Shown here: positions 54,638 to 63,535 of the stretch, piece after piece | Layout: every line of letters begins with the position of its first letter | Numbering within the stretch: position 1 is the first letter of the stretch | NCBI GenBank assembly: GCA_900315315.1 | Contig: OMYT01000008.1 | Span: 1 to 64,000, forward strand | Reading direction: 5' to 3' | Length of the DNA: 64,000 nt | DNA from: an uncultured Eubacteriales bacterium | Lineage (GTDB): Bacteria; Bacillota; Clostridia; Christensenellales; Aristaeellaceae | Position numbers and translations under genes: made by a program | The notes under the pieces: model-generated | Told to the model about the DNA's origin: nothing | Database searches by the model: none | Seen by the model: only the letters and a program-made list of their open reading frames with translations

Positions 54638-55607
54638 GGTCCGTATCTCCCTCTTCCAGCCATTTTGCTTCTTCCGCCGTCAGCGGGTTGGCAGCGGCCC
54701 GGATGCTGCTGTCCAGCCGCTCCGCCTTCGTGGTGCTGACTACGGCAAACAGGTTCATGGGACTGGCAAACGCATAGCGCATCGCAATCTCCGGCACCGT
54801 GATTCCCTTCCGCTGCGCCATCTCTTCCGCCCGCTTCAGCCGCCCCAGGTTCTCCGGATAAAGATATCCCTTCTGCGCGTAGATGTCCAGTACACGTTTT
54901 GCACCTTCCGGATCGTCTGCGCGGAATTTGCCGCTGAAAAAGCCCCGGCCCAGGCTGGAATAGGCAATCACCGGCATCTGTGTCCCCGTATACCAGTCCC
55001 GGTCCGCCTGATGTTCCGGCCCGGAAACGGAAACGCAGCCCCCGCCCCACAGATCGTCCATCTGCAGGGCCAGACCGTAGTTCGGGCTGGAAACGCTGAA
55101 GTCCTCGATCCGGTTCCGCAGCGCGTACAGGTTCGCTTCCCGGATCCGGTCTACCGTCCAGTTGGAAACGCCGAACAGCCGGATTTTTCCTTCACGTTTC
55201 ACGTCGTGCAGCGTTTCCATGATCTCGCTGAGCGGGGTTTCCGGATCGTCCCGGTGCAGCAGGAAAACGTCGATATAATCTGTTTGCAGCGTCTTCAGGC
55301 TGGTTTCCAGCTGTTCCAGGATCACCTGCCGGTTCACCTTCACGATCCCGTTCCGGATATCCCCGCACTTTGTCAGCACGATCACCTTTTCCCGGTTTCC
55401 TCTCCGCCGGATCCAGCCGCCGAGCACTTCCTCCGCCCGGCCGTAGCTGCGGGCGCAGTCGAAGAAATTGATCCCCCGCTCCGCGGCGCCGTCGAGCAGC
55501 GCGTCTGCGTTCTCTCCGGCCGTCATCGGGTCAACCGCCGTCCCGAACACAATCCGCGACGCCGGCTGCGGCAGCATCTCAAGACTTCCGTAGGTCATCT
55601 TTTCCAT
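54630..55607 (-). CDS. Aldo/keto reductase
   Basis: 325 residues. FFDCARSYGRAEEVLGGWI (Asp, Tyr), VLTKCG (Lys) and VFLLHRDDPETP (His) give the AKR catalytic tetrad; FGVSNWTVDRIREAN is the usual cofactor-side loop. Related to plant-type and YdjG-like AKRs; substrate unknown. Translationally coupled to the YghZ-like enzyme, so the pair is co-expressed. Confidence 0.85.
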   Translation of the reverse strand: MEKMTYGSLEMLPQPASRIVFGTAVDPMTAGENADALLDGAAERGINFFDCARSYGRAEEVLGGWIRRRGNREKVIVLTKCGDIRNGIVKVNRQVILEQLETSLKTLQTDYIDVFLLHRDDPETPLSEIMETLHDVKREGKIRLFGVSNWTVDRIREANLYALRNRIEDFSVSSPNYGLALQMDDLWGGGCVSVSGPEHQADRDWYTGTQMPVIAYSSLGRGFFSGKFRADDPEGAKRVLDIYAQKGYLYPENLGRLKRAEEMAQRKGITVPEIAMRYAFASPMNLFAVVSTTKAERLDSSIRAAANPLTAEEAKWLEEGDTDHV

Positions 55608-55637
55608 CTTTTTCCCTCCCTGTCGGGCCGTTTCCGG

Positions 55638-56936
55638 TTATTTGGTCACCTTGACCTTGATTCCCTTGCTTTCCGCCCACTGCTGTGCATAGCTGCCTTC
55701 CGGAGCGGTGATGATCAGCTTCGGCGAGCATCCGTCAAATGCGTTATCGGCAATCTGCTGTACGGATGCGGGCAGCTTCACCTGCGACAGTTTCTGGCAG
55801 TCGCCGAAGGCCTTCTCCCCGATCTCGGCAACGCCTTCCGGAATGGTTACCCGCGAAAGCCGGATGCAGTTCAGAAAAGCGTTTTTTCTGATCTCCGTGA
55901 CCGACGGCGGAATCACGATGTCGGACAACATTTTTGCGTCCCTGCACATACCGGCCGGGATCACTGTCAGCTTTGCAGGCAGTTCGATCTTTCCGTATTT
56001 ACTGTTGCAGAATGCCTGTTCCGGAAGTTTGGTGATAGTCTCCGGCAGTTTCAGATTCCTGATTCCGGTCTCAAAAGCGTTCACGCCAATCCTGGCCACA
56101 GTAGACGGAATTCGGATCTGACTGATTTTTGTTGCATTGACCGCATAGGAACCGATTTCTTCTACCCCTTCCGGAATCTTCAGGGTCGTAAGGCTCTTGA
56201 CAAAAATTGCCCGGTTTCCCAATACCTTCAGCGTCCGCGGCAAATCGATTTGCTTCACCTTGGCGGACCAGATGACCCGGTCGTTGTCCAGTGAATTGAC
56301 TGCAACCACCGTCATCCCGTCGATCTGCTCCGGAATCGCGATCTTCTTGGTTCCTCCGCCCAGATAGGCGCACACACCGATCTCGCTGTCGGAAAGTTTG
56401 TAATACTTGCACCCTTCGCCGATATAGAGTTTGAAATAATCTTTATTCATCAGGCAGTTATGGATTCTGCTGCCGTTGATTGCCACGGGGTACTCATAAT
56501 ACTCCTGTTTCAGCAGTTCGGATTCTCCCCCTTTGAGAACGCGCTGCGCGTCTGTTATTGCGTATTCTCCCGGCTCCACGTCAGTATAGAAATACATAAT
56601 GCTGTCCTGGGTATGGATCATGTCATAGTCCCGGTAACTGTATAAAATGACTTCATGATCCAATTTCTCGGCGTTGTACAGCGTAACACCCGCCGGCAGG
56701 AAAACCTCCGTCACCTTTTCCGGAACGGAAGCCGCGTCAAGGAATTTCACCTCATACTCCCCGATTTTCGGCGGCACCAGCATCGCGTTTTCCCGTTCCG
56801 TCGCCGGAACCGTCAGCACAACCACGCCATCCTCCGTCTGCGTATAAGTACAGCCGTCCTGTTCCGCCGGTTCAGCGAAAACCATTCCCGGCAGAATGAA
56901 CAGAACCGCCAGCAGAATCAGAAGCGTCCGTCTCAT
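55638..56936 (-). CDS. Secreted BspA-type leucine-rich repeat protein
   Basis: 432 residues, AGGAGG before the ATG. A signal peptide (LLAVLFILPGMVFA), a beta-rich N-terminal domain of about 190 residues, then LRR_5 repeats of 23 residues (IPEGVEEIGSYAVNATKISQ, IPSTVARIGVNAFETGIRNL, IPEGVAEIGEKAFGDCQKLS), closing with GCSPKLIITAPEGSYAQQW, the usual cap of these proteins. No anchor motif. BspA-like LRR proteins of gut bacteria and protists mediate adhesion; ligand unknown. Confidence 0.88.
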   Translation of the reverse strand: MRRTLLILLAVLFILPGMVFAEPAEQDGCTYTQTEDGVVVLTVPATERENAMLVPPKIGEYEVKFLDAASVPEKVTEVFLPAGVTLYNAEKLDHEVILYSYRDYDMIHTQDSIMYFYTDVEPGEYAITDAQRVLKGGESELLKQEYYEYPVAINGSRIHNCLMNKDYFKLYIGEGCKYYKLSDSEIGVCAYLGGGTKKIAIPEQIDGMTVVAVNSLDNDRVIWSAKVKQIDLPRTLKVLGNRAIFVKSLTTLKIPEGVEEIGSYAVNATKISQIRIPSTVARIGVNAFETGIRNLKLPETITKLPEQAFCNSKYGKIELPAKLTVIPAGMCRDAKMLSDIVIPPSVTEIRKNAFLNCIRLSRVTIPEGVAEIGEKAFGDCQKLSQVKLPASVQQIADNAFDGCSPKLIITAPEGSYAQQWAESKGIKVKVTK

Positions 56937-56970
56937 TTTCGCTTATCCTCCTGAATCAATTCAATATTCC

Positions 56971-57022
56971 CGCCCGAAGGTCGCGGGTACTTGGAAAGCC
57001 CCTGGACGCGTCCGCAGACGCG
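56971..57022 (-). repeat. Interspersed structured repeat, copy R5 (short, diverged)
   Basis: Minus strand: a small hairpin CGCGTC-TGCG-GACGCG is followed by GGGGCTTTCCAAG, CCCGCG and CCTTCGGG. It keeps the two ends of the family (GGGGCTTTCC and CCTTCGGG) but not the central CCGCCCG/CGGGCG arm. It lies between a sugar-transport operon terminator and the LRR gene. Confidence 0.6.
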
Positions 57023-57087
57023 AAATCCTTTTTTCATGCATTATCTGAAAACAGTATATCATGATATGACGAAGGAAACAATTAAAT

Positions 57088-57125
57088 ACAAAAATCCGGA
57101 AGAGCAATTTCTGCTCTTCCGGATT
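57088..57125 (-). terminator. Terminator of the ChvE-type sugar transport operon
   Basis: A perfect 14-bp stem, AATCCGGAAGAGCA/TGCTCTTCCGGATT with a five-base loop, is followed on the minus strand by TTTTTGTATTT. It sits just after the last permease gene. Confidence 0.9.
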
Positions 57126-57136
57126 CTCGTCATTCT

Positions 57137-58336
57137 TTACTTTTGCTTTTTCTTGCTCAGGATGTCGAACACCACGGCGGCCAGAAGCACGAAGCCCTTG
57201 ACCACACGCTGATAGTTCGCGTCCAGGTTGACCTGGAACATGCCCAGGTTGATGACGCCGATCAGCGTCGCACCGATAACCATGCCCAGCACGGTGCCGG
57301 CGCCGCCGCTGGCGGAAACACCGCCCACGACACAGGCCGAAATGGCGTCCATTTCGAAGTTCTTGCCGGCGTCGGCGTTGGCCGCTGTGTAGCGGGCCAG
57401 CGTTGTCATCGCGGCAATGCTGGTCAGGAAGGCCATGTTCAGATAAGCGATGAACATGATCCGCTTGGTGTTCACGCCGGAGAGGCGCGCGGCTTCAATG
57501 TTGCCGCCAACCACATAGAAGTGACGGCCGACCGTGGTCTTGCTCGTGATGAACGCGTAGACCAGCACGACGCCTGCCACCCACAGCAGCACCGTGGGGA
57601 TGCCGCCGGCCAGGGACAGCTTGTACATCACCAGGATGATGACCGCAGCGCCCAGGACGCTCTTGATTACGTCCATCTTCAGCTCGTCCACTTCGTAGCC
57701 CTTCTTCAGCCGCGTTGCACGGTTCTTGAAGATCACCAGGACGACCAGTGCCGCGGCAACGATGCCGACGACTATGCAGGGGATGTTCATTTCGCCTTCA
57801 GGCGTCTTGAACAGTGTACCGGAGAAGATGTCCAGGAAAGCCTGATTGTCCTTGACGGAAATCGAGTTGGTCACGGACACGCTCAGAATGGATGTGCCCA
57901 GGCCGCGGAAGGCCAGATAGCCGGCCAGTGTTGCGATCCACGGGGGAACGCGCACATACGCGATGATCGCGCCCAGGCCGCAGCCGTAGATCAGGCCAAC
58001 CACCAGCATCAGCAGGATGGAGACGCCGGCGCCCCAGCCCCACATCACCATCATCGTGGCGCCCAGCGCACCCAGCAGACACACGACGGAGCCGCAGCTC
58101 AGGTCGATGTTGCCGCCCGTCAGCATGCACATCAGCATACCGCAGCCGAGGATGAAAACGTAAGCATTCTGGTTAATCAGGGAGTTGAAGCTGTTCGGCC
58201 GGAACATCCGACCGCCGGTCATGATCGTGAAAAAGATATATACCAGCACCAGGACAATGAGCATGGCATTCTGTTTCAGCATGGAAACCGGGTCCGCTTT
58301 CCGGATCGCGGATTGATTAACGACATTCTTTTCCAT
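57137..58336 (-). CDS. Sugar ABC transporter permease (second of two)
   Basis: 399 residues, AAAGGAGG before the ATG, about ten membrane helices. CMLTGGNIDLSCGSVVCLLG and FEMDAISACVVGGVSASGG followed by GTVLGMVIGATLIGVINLG are the BPD_transp_2 family signatures of MglC/RbsC/XylH permeases. The ~400-residue length with a cytoplasmic insert around 200-230 matches the GguB/MmsB multiple-monosaccharide type. It follows another permease of the same subfamily with only 20 bp between them, so the transporter may use a heterodimeric membrane channel. Confidence 0.88.
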   Translation of the reverse strand: MEKNVVNQSAIRKADPVSMLKQNAMLIVLVLVYIFFTIMTGGRMFRPNSFNSLINQNAYVFILGCGMLMCMLTGGNIDLSCGSVVCLLGALGATMMVMWGWGAGVSILLMLVVGLIYGCGLGAIIAYVRVPPWIATLAGYLAFRGLGTSILSVSVTNSISVKDNQAFLDIFSGTLFKTPEGEMNIPCIVVGIVAAALVVLVIFKNRATRLKKGYEVDELKMDVIKSVLGAAVIILVMYKLSLAGGIPTVLLWVAGVVLVYAFITSKTTVGRHFYVVGGNIEAARLSGVNTKRIMFIAYLNMAFLTSIAAMTTLARYTAANADAGKNFEMDAISACVVGGVSASGGAGTVLGMVIGATLIGVINLGMFQVNLDANYQRVVKGFVLLAAVVFDILSKKKQK

Positions 58337-58356
58337 TATTCGCCATCCTCCTTTCC

Positions 58357-59544
58357 TTACCGCTTCTGCCGCTTGGACAGCACGTCGAAGACGACCGCCA
58401 GCAGCAGGACGAGACCCTTAACCACCTTCTGGAAGTTGGAGTCAACGCCGACGATATTCATGCCCTGGTTGATGACGCCCATCAGCACGGCACCGATGAT
58501 CATGCCGCTCACCTTGCCGACGCCGCCGTAGGCGGAAGCGCCGCCGATGAAGCAGGATGCGATGGCGTCCATTTCGTAGCCTTCGCCGTAGGTGGGGTCA
58601 ATACCCTTTGCCCGGGCTGCCGTCAGGATACCGGCCAGACCGGCCATCAGGCCCATGCTTGCGTAGGCGAACCAGTAGACGTTCCGGGTCTTGACACCGG
58701 AGAGCGCCGTAGCCTTTTCATTGCCGCCGACGGCGTACAGATGACGGCCCATGGCGGTCTTGGTGGTGATGTACTGATAGATCCCGAGCACCAGGCCGAT
58801 CCAGATCAACACGGTCGGGAAGCCCTTATGATTTGCCAGTTTGAATGTCAGCCAGATCACCACGGCGGAAATGATCGCGGTAGTCGCGAGCTGCGCCGGG
58901 ATGGACTGGTGGATGTTCAGTTTTTTCTGGATCAGGATCTTCCGGAGCTTCAGCCCGATAAAGATGAGGACCGCAACGAGCCCGATTGCCAGGCAGGTCA
59001 GGTTCGGCTTGCCTTCCGTTCCCATCGCCTGCCGGATGAAGTCCGGGATGTAGCAGTTGGCGCCGCCGCCGAACAGGTTCAGGAAGGTTTCGTTGCTGAT
59101 GGAAACCTGATAGCCGCCCAGCACCACGTTGGAGAATCCGCGGAAGGCGTACATGCCGGACAGCGTCGCGATAAAAGCGGGCACGTGCAGCTTCGCGATC
59201 CAGAAGCCCTGGAAGGCGCCGATCAGCAGGCCGATGGCCAGCATGGCCAGCACGGCAACCCACATGTTCACGTCGTTGTCCATCAGCACGCAGCCGATGG
59301 CTGCAGTAAAGCAGACCACGGAGCCGACGGACAGGTCGATGTTGCCGCCCGTCAGGATACACAGCAGCATGCCGGCCGCCAGCACGAACACGTAAGCGTT
59401 CTGGGCGATCAGGTTGTTGATGTTGCCGGGCAGGAGGTTTTTCCCTCCGGTAATGATCGCGAAGAAGATCACGACCACGACCAGCGCGATGATCATCGTA
59501 TACTTCTGGAAAAAAGCGCTAACGCTCATTTTGTTTTCATTCAT
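58357..59544 (-). CDS. mmsB: Multiple-monosaccharide ABC transporter permease (first of two)
   Basis: 395 residues. LCILTGGNIDLSVGSVVCFT, RGFSNVVLGGYQVSI, MGRHLYAVGGNEKATALSG and GKVSGMIIGAVLMGVINQGM are the GguB/MmsB/XylH permease motifs. Part of an operon with a ChvE-like binding protein and an MmsA-like ATPase, the standard set for importing several monosaccharides. Related along its whole length to the permease encoded next. Confidence 0.88.
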   Translation of the reverse strand: MNENKMSVSAFFQKYTMIIALVVVVIFFAIITGGKNLLPGNINNLIAQNAYVFVLAAGMLLCILTGGNIDLSVGSVVCFTAAIGCVLMDNDVNMWVAVLAMLAIGLLIGAFQGFWIAKLHVPAFIATLSGMYAFRGFSNVVLGGYQVSISNETFLNLFGGGANCYIPDFIRQAMGTEGKPNLTCLAIGLVAVLIFIGLKLRKILIQKKLNIHQSIPAQLATTAIISAVVIWLTFKLANHKGFPTVLIWIGLVLGIYQYITTKTAMGRHLYAVGGNEKATALSGVKTRNVYWFAYASMGLMAGLAGILTAARAKGIDPTYGEGYEMDAIASCFIGGASAYGGVGKVSGMIIGAVLMGVINQGMNIVGVDSNFQKVVKGLVLLLAVVFDVLSKRQKR

Positions 59545-59546
59545 CG

Positions 59547-61091
59547 TCAGTCACCCCTTCCCGACTGAAGGATCAGCGCCATGATGTTTTCCTGTGTGGC
59601 TTCCGATGCCTTCATTTCACCTACGAACTTGCCTTCGTTCATGATGTAGATCCGGTCGCTCATGCCCAGTACCTCCGGCAGTTCGGAGGAGATCATGACC
59701 ACGCACTTGCCGGCTGCCGCCAGGTCGTTGATGATGCAGTAGATCTCGTACTTGGCGCCGACGTCGATACCGCGTGTCGGCTCGTCCAGCAGCATGATAT
59801 CCGGTTCCGCGAACATCCATTTCGCCAGCAGTACCTTCTGCTGGTTACCGCCGGACAGGTTGCCCACCAGCTGTTCCACGCTCGGTGTCTTTGTCTTCAG
59901 CTTGGCGCGGTACTCTTCCGCAACGGCATATTCCTTATCGCCGTCAATGACCATGTGATTGGAAATCGCGTCCAGGTGCGCCAGGGAGGTATTCACCTTG
60001 ATGGACTGGCTCAGCACCAGGCCGTTGCCCTTCCGGTCTTCGGTCACGTAGGCGATCTTGTGCTTGATCGCGTCGTCCGCGCCCTTTTTGATCTTCACCT
60101 CTTTACCGTCGATCTTCATCGTGCCGGTGATGTTCACGCCGTAGGTTTGGCCGAAGATGCTCATGGCCAGTTCCGTCCGGCCGGCGCCCATCAGACCGTA
60201 GATACCGACGACCTCGCCCTTGCGGACGTACATGGACACATTGTCGACCACCTTGCGCTCCGGATAAAGGGGATGATGCACCGTCCAGTTGTCCACTTCC
60301 AGCTGGATATCGCCCACGGTGACGCCTTCACGCTTCGGAAAGCGGTTGGTCATCTCGCGGCCGACCATGCCCTTGATGATGCGCTCTTCACTGACAGGCT
60401 CGGTGCCGTGGTTGTCAATGGTCTCGATCGTGGCGCCGTCACGGACAACGGTTATTTTATCCGCGACGTAGGCGACCTCGTTGAGCTTATGGGAAATGAT
60501 GATCATCGTCATTCCCTGCTTCTTAAACCCAAGCATCAGATCCAGCAGCGCGCGGGAATCTTCTTCGTTCAGGGAGGATGTGGGCTCATCCAGAATCAGC
60601 AGCCTCGCCTGCTTGGCCAGTGCCTTGGCGATTTCGACCAGCTGCTGTTTACCTGTACCGATGTCCTTGACCTGCGTCTTCGAGCTTTCGGAAAGTCCGA
60701 CCATCTTCAGATACTTATCGGCCTCGGAATAGGTGGTGTTCCAGTCGATCGCGAGCTTATGGCCGCGCTCGTTGCCCAAATACATGTTTTCGCCGATCGT
60801 CATCTCCGGTACCAGCGCCAGTTCCTGATGGATGATGACGATACCCAGTTTTTCGGAATCCTTGATATTATGGAATTGGCAGACTTTTCCGTCGTAGATG
60901 ATATCCCCGGTGTAAGTTCCATAGGGATAGATGCCGCTCAGCACGTTCATCAGGGTGGATTTGCCGGCGCCGTTTTCGCCGACCAGGGCGTGGATCTCGC
61001 CCTCCTCCACCTGGAAATTCACGTTGTCAAGCGCTTTGACACCCGGGAAAGTCTTGGTGATGTTTTTCATTTCCAGCAGAATCTTTGCCAT
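59547..61091 (-). CDS. mmsA: Sugar ABC transporter ATP-binding protein (MmsA/GguA type)
   Basis: 514 residues, GGAGG before the ATG. Two fused nucleotide-binding domains: the first with [17 protein letters not shown]-type signature replaced by [15 protein letters not shown], and [11 protein letters not shown]; the second with a degenerate Walker A (GLMGAGRTE), [15 protein letters not shown] and [12 protein letters not shown] degenerate second site is normal for RbsA/MglA/XylG proteins. It powers the two permeases encoded downstream. Confidence 0.92.
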   Translation of the reverse strand: MAKILLEMKNITKTFPGVKALDNVNFQVEEGEIHALVGENGAGKSTLMNVLSGIYPYGTYTGDIIYDGKVCQFHNIKDSEKLGIVIIHQELALVPEMTIGENMYLGNERGHKLAIDWNTTYSEADKYLKMVGLSESSKTQVKDIGTGKQQLVEIAKALAKQARLLILDEPTSSLNEEDSRALLDLMLGFKKQGMTMIIISHKLNEVAYVADKITVVRDGATIETIDNHGTEPVSEERIIKGMVGREMTNRFPKREGVTVGDIQLEVDNWTVHHPLYPERKVVDNVSMYVRKGEVVGIYGLMGAGRTELAMSIFGQTYGVNITGTMKIDGKEVKIKKGADDAIKHKIAYVTEDRKGNGLVLSQSIKVNTSLAHLDAISNHMVIDGDKEYAVAEEYRAKLKTKTPSVEQLVGNLSGGNQQKVLLAKWMFAEPDIMLLDEPTRGIDVGAKYEIYCIINDLAAAGKCVVMISSELPEVLGMSDRIYIMNEGKFVGEMKASEATQENIMALILQSGRGD

Positions 61092-61157
61092 GGTCTTCCT
61101 CCGGTTTTCCCCGGGCGGGGAAAATTTTCAGACAGGAAATAGTGACTTTCCTTAAAC

Positions 61158-61187
61158 GATGCAGGCGGGCTGGGGCCCGCCTGCATC
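61158..61187 (-). terminator. Strong hairpin between binding-protein and ATPase genes (attenuator or mRNA stabiliser)
   Basis: GATGCAGGCGGGC and GCCCGCCTGCATC form a perfect 13-bp GC-rich stem with a four-base loop. The following minus-strand bases (GTTTAAGG) are only weakly T-rich, so it probably allows partial read-through. Such hairpins commonly keep binding-protein transcript in excess over permease transcript. Confidence 0.75.
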
Positions 61188-61208
61188 TGAAATACCTTGG
61201 ATTAAGAA

Positions 61209-62252
61209 TTACTTGAGGTCGTCTTCGGTGTAGTAGCCGGAGTCGATCAGCAGTTCTTTGTAGTTGTTGACATCGCCGAATACGGGCTCGCACAGGAAGG
61301 ACGGAACGACCTTCTTGTTGTTGTCGTAGGTGGTGGTGTCGTTGACTTCGACTTCTTCACCCTTCAGGATCTGGTCGATCATCTTCACAACCTGGGCAGC
61401 CAGGGTCCGGGTGTCTTTGAACACGGACATGCTCTGCTTGCCGGCGATCATGAGCTTGACGTTGGGCTTGTCGCAGTCCTGACCGGTGACGATGGGCCAC
61501 TTGCCGGTGTAGTTGGCTTCCAGAGCGTTAATTACGCCGTAAGCGGTGGAGTCGTTGGAGCAAACCCACGCATCCAGGTCGCTGCCATCAGCGTAGTAGG
61601 AGCTCAGGATGTCTTCAGCGCGCTTCTGGGCGGTCTCAGACTTCCAGCCGGGGGTCGCAACATCAGCGAACTCGGTCTTGCCGGACTTCACGACGATCTT
61701 GCCAGCGTCGATGTAGGGCTTCAGGACGTCGAAAGCGCCGTTGAAGAAGAAGCCCGCGTTGTTGTCACCGGGGTCACCGGCGGTGAACTCGATAACGAAG
61801 GGGCCTTCAGCGTTGTCCAGGTCCAGAGCGTCCTTCACATAGGTGCCCTGCACGGTGCCGACCTTGTAGTTGTCGAAGGTGGCATAGTAGTCAACATTCT
61901 CGTTGTCCATCAGCAGACGGTCATAAGCGATGACTTTGCAGCCCTTTTCAGCGGCCTTGTCCAGAGCCTGACCAAGGGAGGAACCTTCGATCGCGGCGAT
62001 AACCACGACTTTGGCGCCGTTGTCGATCATGGTCTCAACCTGAGCCAGCTGGGTGGGCACGTCGTTGGAAGCGAACTGCAGTTCAACATCGTAGCCGGCT
62101 TCTTTCAGCAGCTTCTCCATGTTGTCGCCGTCCTGATTCCATCTCTGCAGGTCTTTGGTGGGCATGGAAACACCAACCAGGTCAGCAGCCAGAGCGGAGG
62201 CACAGGAGATAACCAGTGCCAGAGCGAGTACCAGAGCAAGGATCTTCTTCAT
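61209..62252 (-). CDS. chvE: ChvE-type multiple-sugar-binding protein
   Basis: About 347 residues from MKKILALVLALALVISCASA, with AAAGGAG upstream. The signal sequence has ISCASA, which could be a lipobox (IS-C is imperfect) or simple cleavage at ALA|ADLV. The periplasmic-binding fold has VGVSMPTKDLQRWNQDGDNM, NGAKVVVIAAIEGSSLGQAL, VIAYDRLLMDNENVDYYATF, VEFTAGDPGDNNAGFFFNGA-type hinge and WCSNDSTAYGVINAL, all typical of ChvE/MmsE/XylF-like proteins that bind xylose, glucose, galactose or arabinose. First gene of its operon with its own promoter. Confidence 0.9.
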   Translation of the reverse strand: MKKILALVLALALVISCASALAADLVGVSMPTKDLQRWNQDGDNMEKLLKEAGYDVELQFASNDVPTQLAQVETMIDNGAKVVVIAAIEGSSLGQALDKAAEKGCKVIAYDRLLMDNENVDYYATFDNYKVGTVQGTYVKDALDLDNAEGPFVIEFTAGDPGDNNAGFFFNGAFDVLKPYIDAGKIVVKSGKTEFADVATPGWKSETAQKRAEDILSSYYADGSDLDAWVCSNDSTAYGVINALEANYTGKWPIVTGQDCDKPNVKLMIAGKQSMSVFKDTRTLAAQVVKMIDQILKGEEVEVNDTTTYDNNKKVVPSFLCEPVFGDVNNYKELLIDSGYYTEDDLK

Positions 62253-62283
62253 ATTGGGGTACACTCCTTTTTCTTTTTTTTTC

Positions 62284-62301
62284 CCGGAATTGGTATTCCG
62301 G
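62284..62301. promoter_or_regulatory. Inverted repeat just downstream of the sugar-transport promoter
   Basis: CCGGAAT, a four-base spacer and ATTCCGG form a perfect inverted repeat immediately after the likely transcription start of the ChvE-type operon. The position suits a repressor operator, or a hairpin in the 5' leader. Confidence 0.45.
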
Positions 62302-62316
62302 AAATGAACTGACCAT

Positions 62317-62345
62317 ATTTTACACTTGAGCTTCTCATTTGTAAA
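62317..62345 (-). promoter_or_regulatory. Promoter of the ChvE-type operon
   Basis: On the minus strand TTTACA, a 17-base spacer and TAAAAT. The implied start lies about 60 nt before the binding-protein ATG. Confidence 0.75.
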
Positions 62346-62388
62346 TACTTTTCTCTCATTTTTCACGAAAAAACGCAAAGTGAATACA

Positions 62389-62418
62389 ATCAAAAAAGTG
62401 AGGAAATTCCTCACTTTT
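62389..62418 (-). terminator. Terminator of the upstream RbsAC-type operon
   Basis: A perfect 12-bp palindrome around a single central base (AAAAGTGAGGAA/TTCCTCACTTTT), continued on the minus strand as TTTTTTG. It insulates the RbsAC-type operon from the ChvE-type promoter. Confidence 0.85.
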
Positions 62419-62421
62419 CAG

Positions 62422-62435
62422 AGCAAACGTTTACA
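62422..62435. promoter_or_regulatory. cre-like / LacI-family operator site
   Basis: The minus strand reads TGTAAACGTTTGCT, matching the catabolite-responsive-element consensus (TGWNANCGNTNWCA) except at the last arm. It lies about 80 bp upstream of the ChvE operon -35 box and just before a terminator. A CcpA or LacI/GalR-type site near a sugar transporter is plausible. Confidence 0.4.
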
Positions 62436-62578
62436 CTTTGGGAGGCCTTTCTGCTCACTTTTTGCCCTGCGCTTTATACTTCAACGCGTTCAGGGTTTTA
62501 CAGCATTTCCCCGCAGATTCCCTCCATATCAAAAAGGAGCCTGGACAGGCCAGACCCCTGATTTTGATCATATAGTAA

Positions 62579-63535
62579 TTACGATCCCTTTTTCCGGTTC
62601 CGCAGGAAGTCCGTATAGACAGCCAGCAGAATAACCGCGCCCTTGATGATGTACTGCCAGTCGGAGTTGACGCCCATCAGGTTCAGGCCGTTGTTCAGAA
62701 TACCGATAATCAGCACGCCGATCAGGGTGCCGCCCAGCTTGCCGGAACCGCCGGACATGGAGGTGCCGCCGACGACCACCGCCGCGATGGCGTCCATCTC
62801 CGCGCCGTCACCGGAAGTACAGGTACCGGAGTACAGCCGGGAAGCGATCGTGATACCGGCCAGGCCGGCCATCAGGCCGCTGATGCTGAATACAACGAAC
62901 TTGACCTTCGCCGTATTGATACCGGAGAACTTGGCCGCGGTATCATTGCCGCCCACCGCGTAAATATGCCGGCCGATCTTTGTCCGGTTCAGGAACAGGA
63001 CCGCGGCAATGAAAACAACAAACATTGTGATCACCGGAGTCGGAATGCCGGCCACGTTTCCTGCGCCGAGGAACTTCCACGCGTCCGTCATGCACCGGAT
63101 CGGTTTGCCCTCTGAATATACGTAAGCAATACCTTTCGCGATGTTCATCGACGCCAGCGTCACAATGAAGGGCGGGATCTTCGTCTTTGCAATCACCAGG
63201 CCGTTCAGCAGGCCGAAGATAACGCCGCTCAGAATCGCGATCAGGATGCCGACAATCTCCGGCAGCCCGTGCCAGACCACCGCGGCCGCGCCAAGTACGC
63301 CGGACATGGCGATAATGGAACCGACGGACAGGTCAATGCCGCCCAGGATGATAACCATCGTCATGCCGCAGGCCAGCATCAGGTTGGTGGAACTCTGACG
63401 CAGCACATTGAAGATGTTGTTCTGAGTCAGGAATGTGTTGTGCGTCTTCGGGTAGACGTACAGGAACAGGATCATCGCCAGCAGGGCGATAATGATGCCC
63501 AGATTGTCCTTGAAATAACGCTTTACCTTAATCAT
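62579..63535 (-). CDS. rbsC: Ribose-type sugar ABC transporter permease
   Basis: 318 residues, about eight to ten membrane helices. [60 protein letters not shown] and [20 protein letters not shown] are RbsC landmarks. Its start overlaps the stop of the upstream ATPase gene by ATGA. No binding-protein gene follows it directly: a terminator and then the separate ChvE-type operon come next, so its own binding protein is probably encoded upstream, outside the window. Confidence 0.9.
   Translation of the reverse strand: MIKVKRYFKDNLGIIIALLAMILFLYVYPKTHNTFLTQNNIFNVLRQSSTNLMLACGMTMVIILGGIDLSVGSIIAMSGVLGAAAVVWHGLPEIVGILIAILSGVIFGLLNGLVIAKTKIPPFIVTLASMNIAKGIAYVYSEGKPIRCMTDAWKFLGAGNVAGIPTPVITMFVVFIAAVLFLNRTKIGRHIYAVGGNDTAAKFSGINTAKVKFVVFSISGLMAGLAGITIASRLYSGTCTSGDGAEMDAIAAVVVGGTSMSGGSGKLGGTLIGVLIIGILNNGLNLMGVNSDWQYIIKGAVILLAVYTDFLRNRKKGS

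Noticed and set aside
54636-56294. 552-codon plus-strand ORF
   Set aside because: It overlaps two clear genes (an aldo/keto reductase and an LRR protein) on the other strand and has no plausible protein features.
57143-59568. Long His/Gln/Asp-rich plus-strand ORFs opposite the permeases
   Set aside because: The composition is the typical antisense of hydrophobic membrane-protein codons; there is no ribosome binding site.
59955-61142. 395-codon plus-strand ORF opposite the sugar ABC ATPase
   Set aside because: The opposite strand encodes an ATPase with all motifs; this frame is a shadow.
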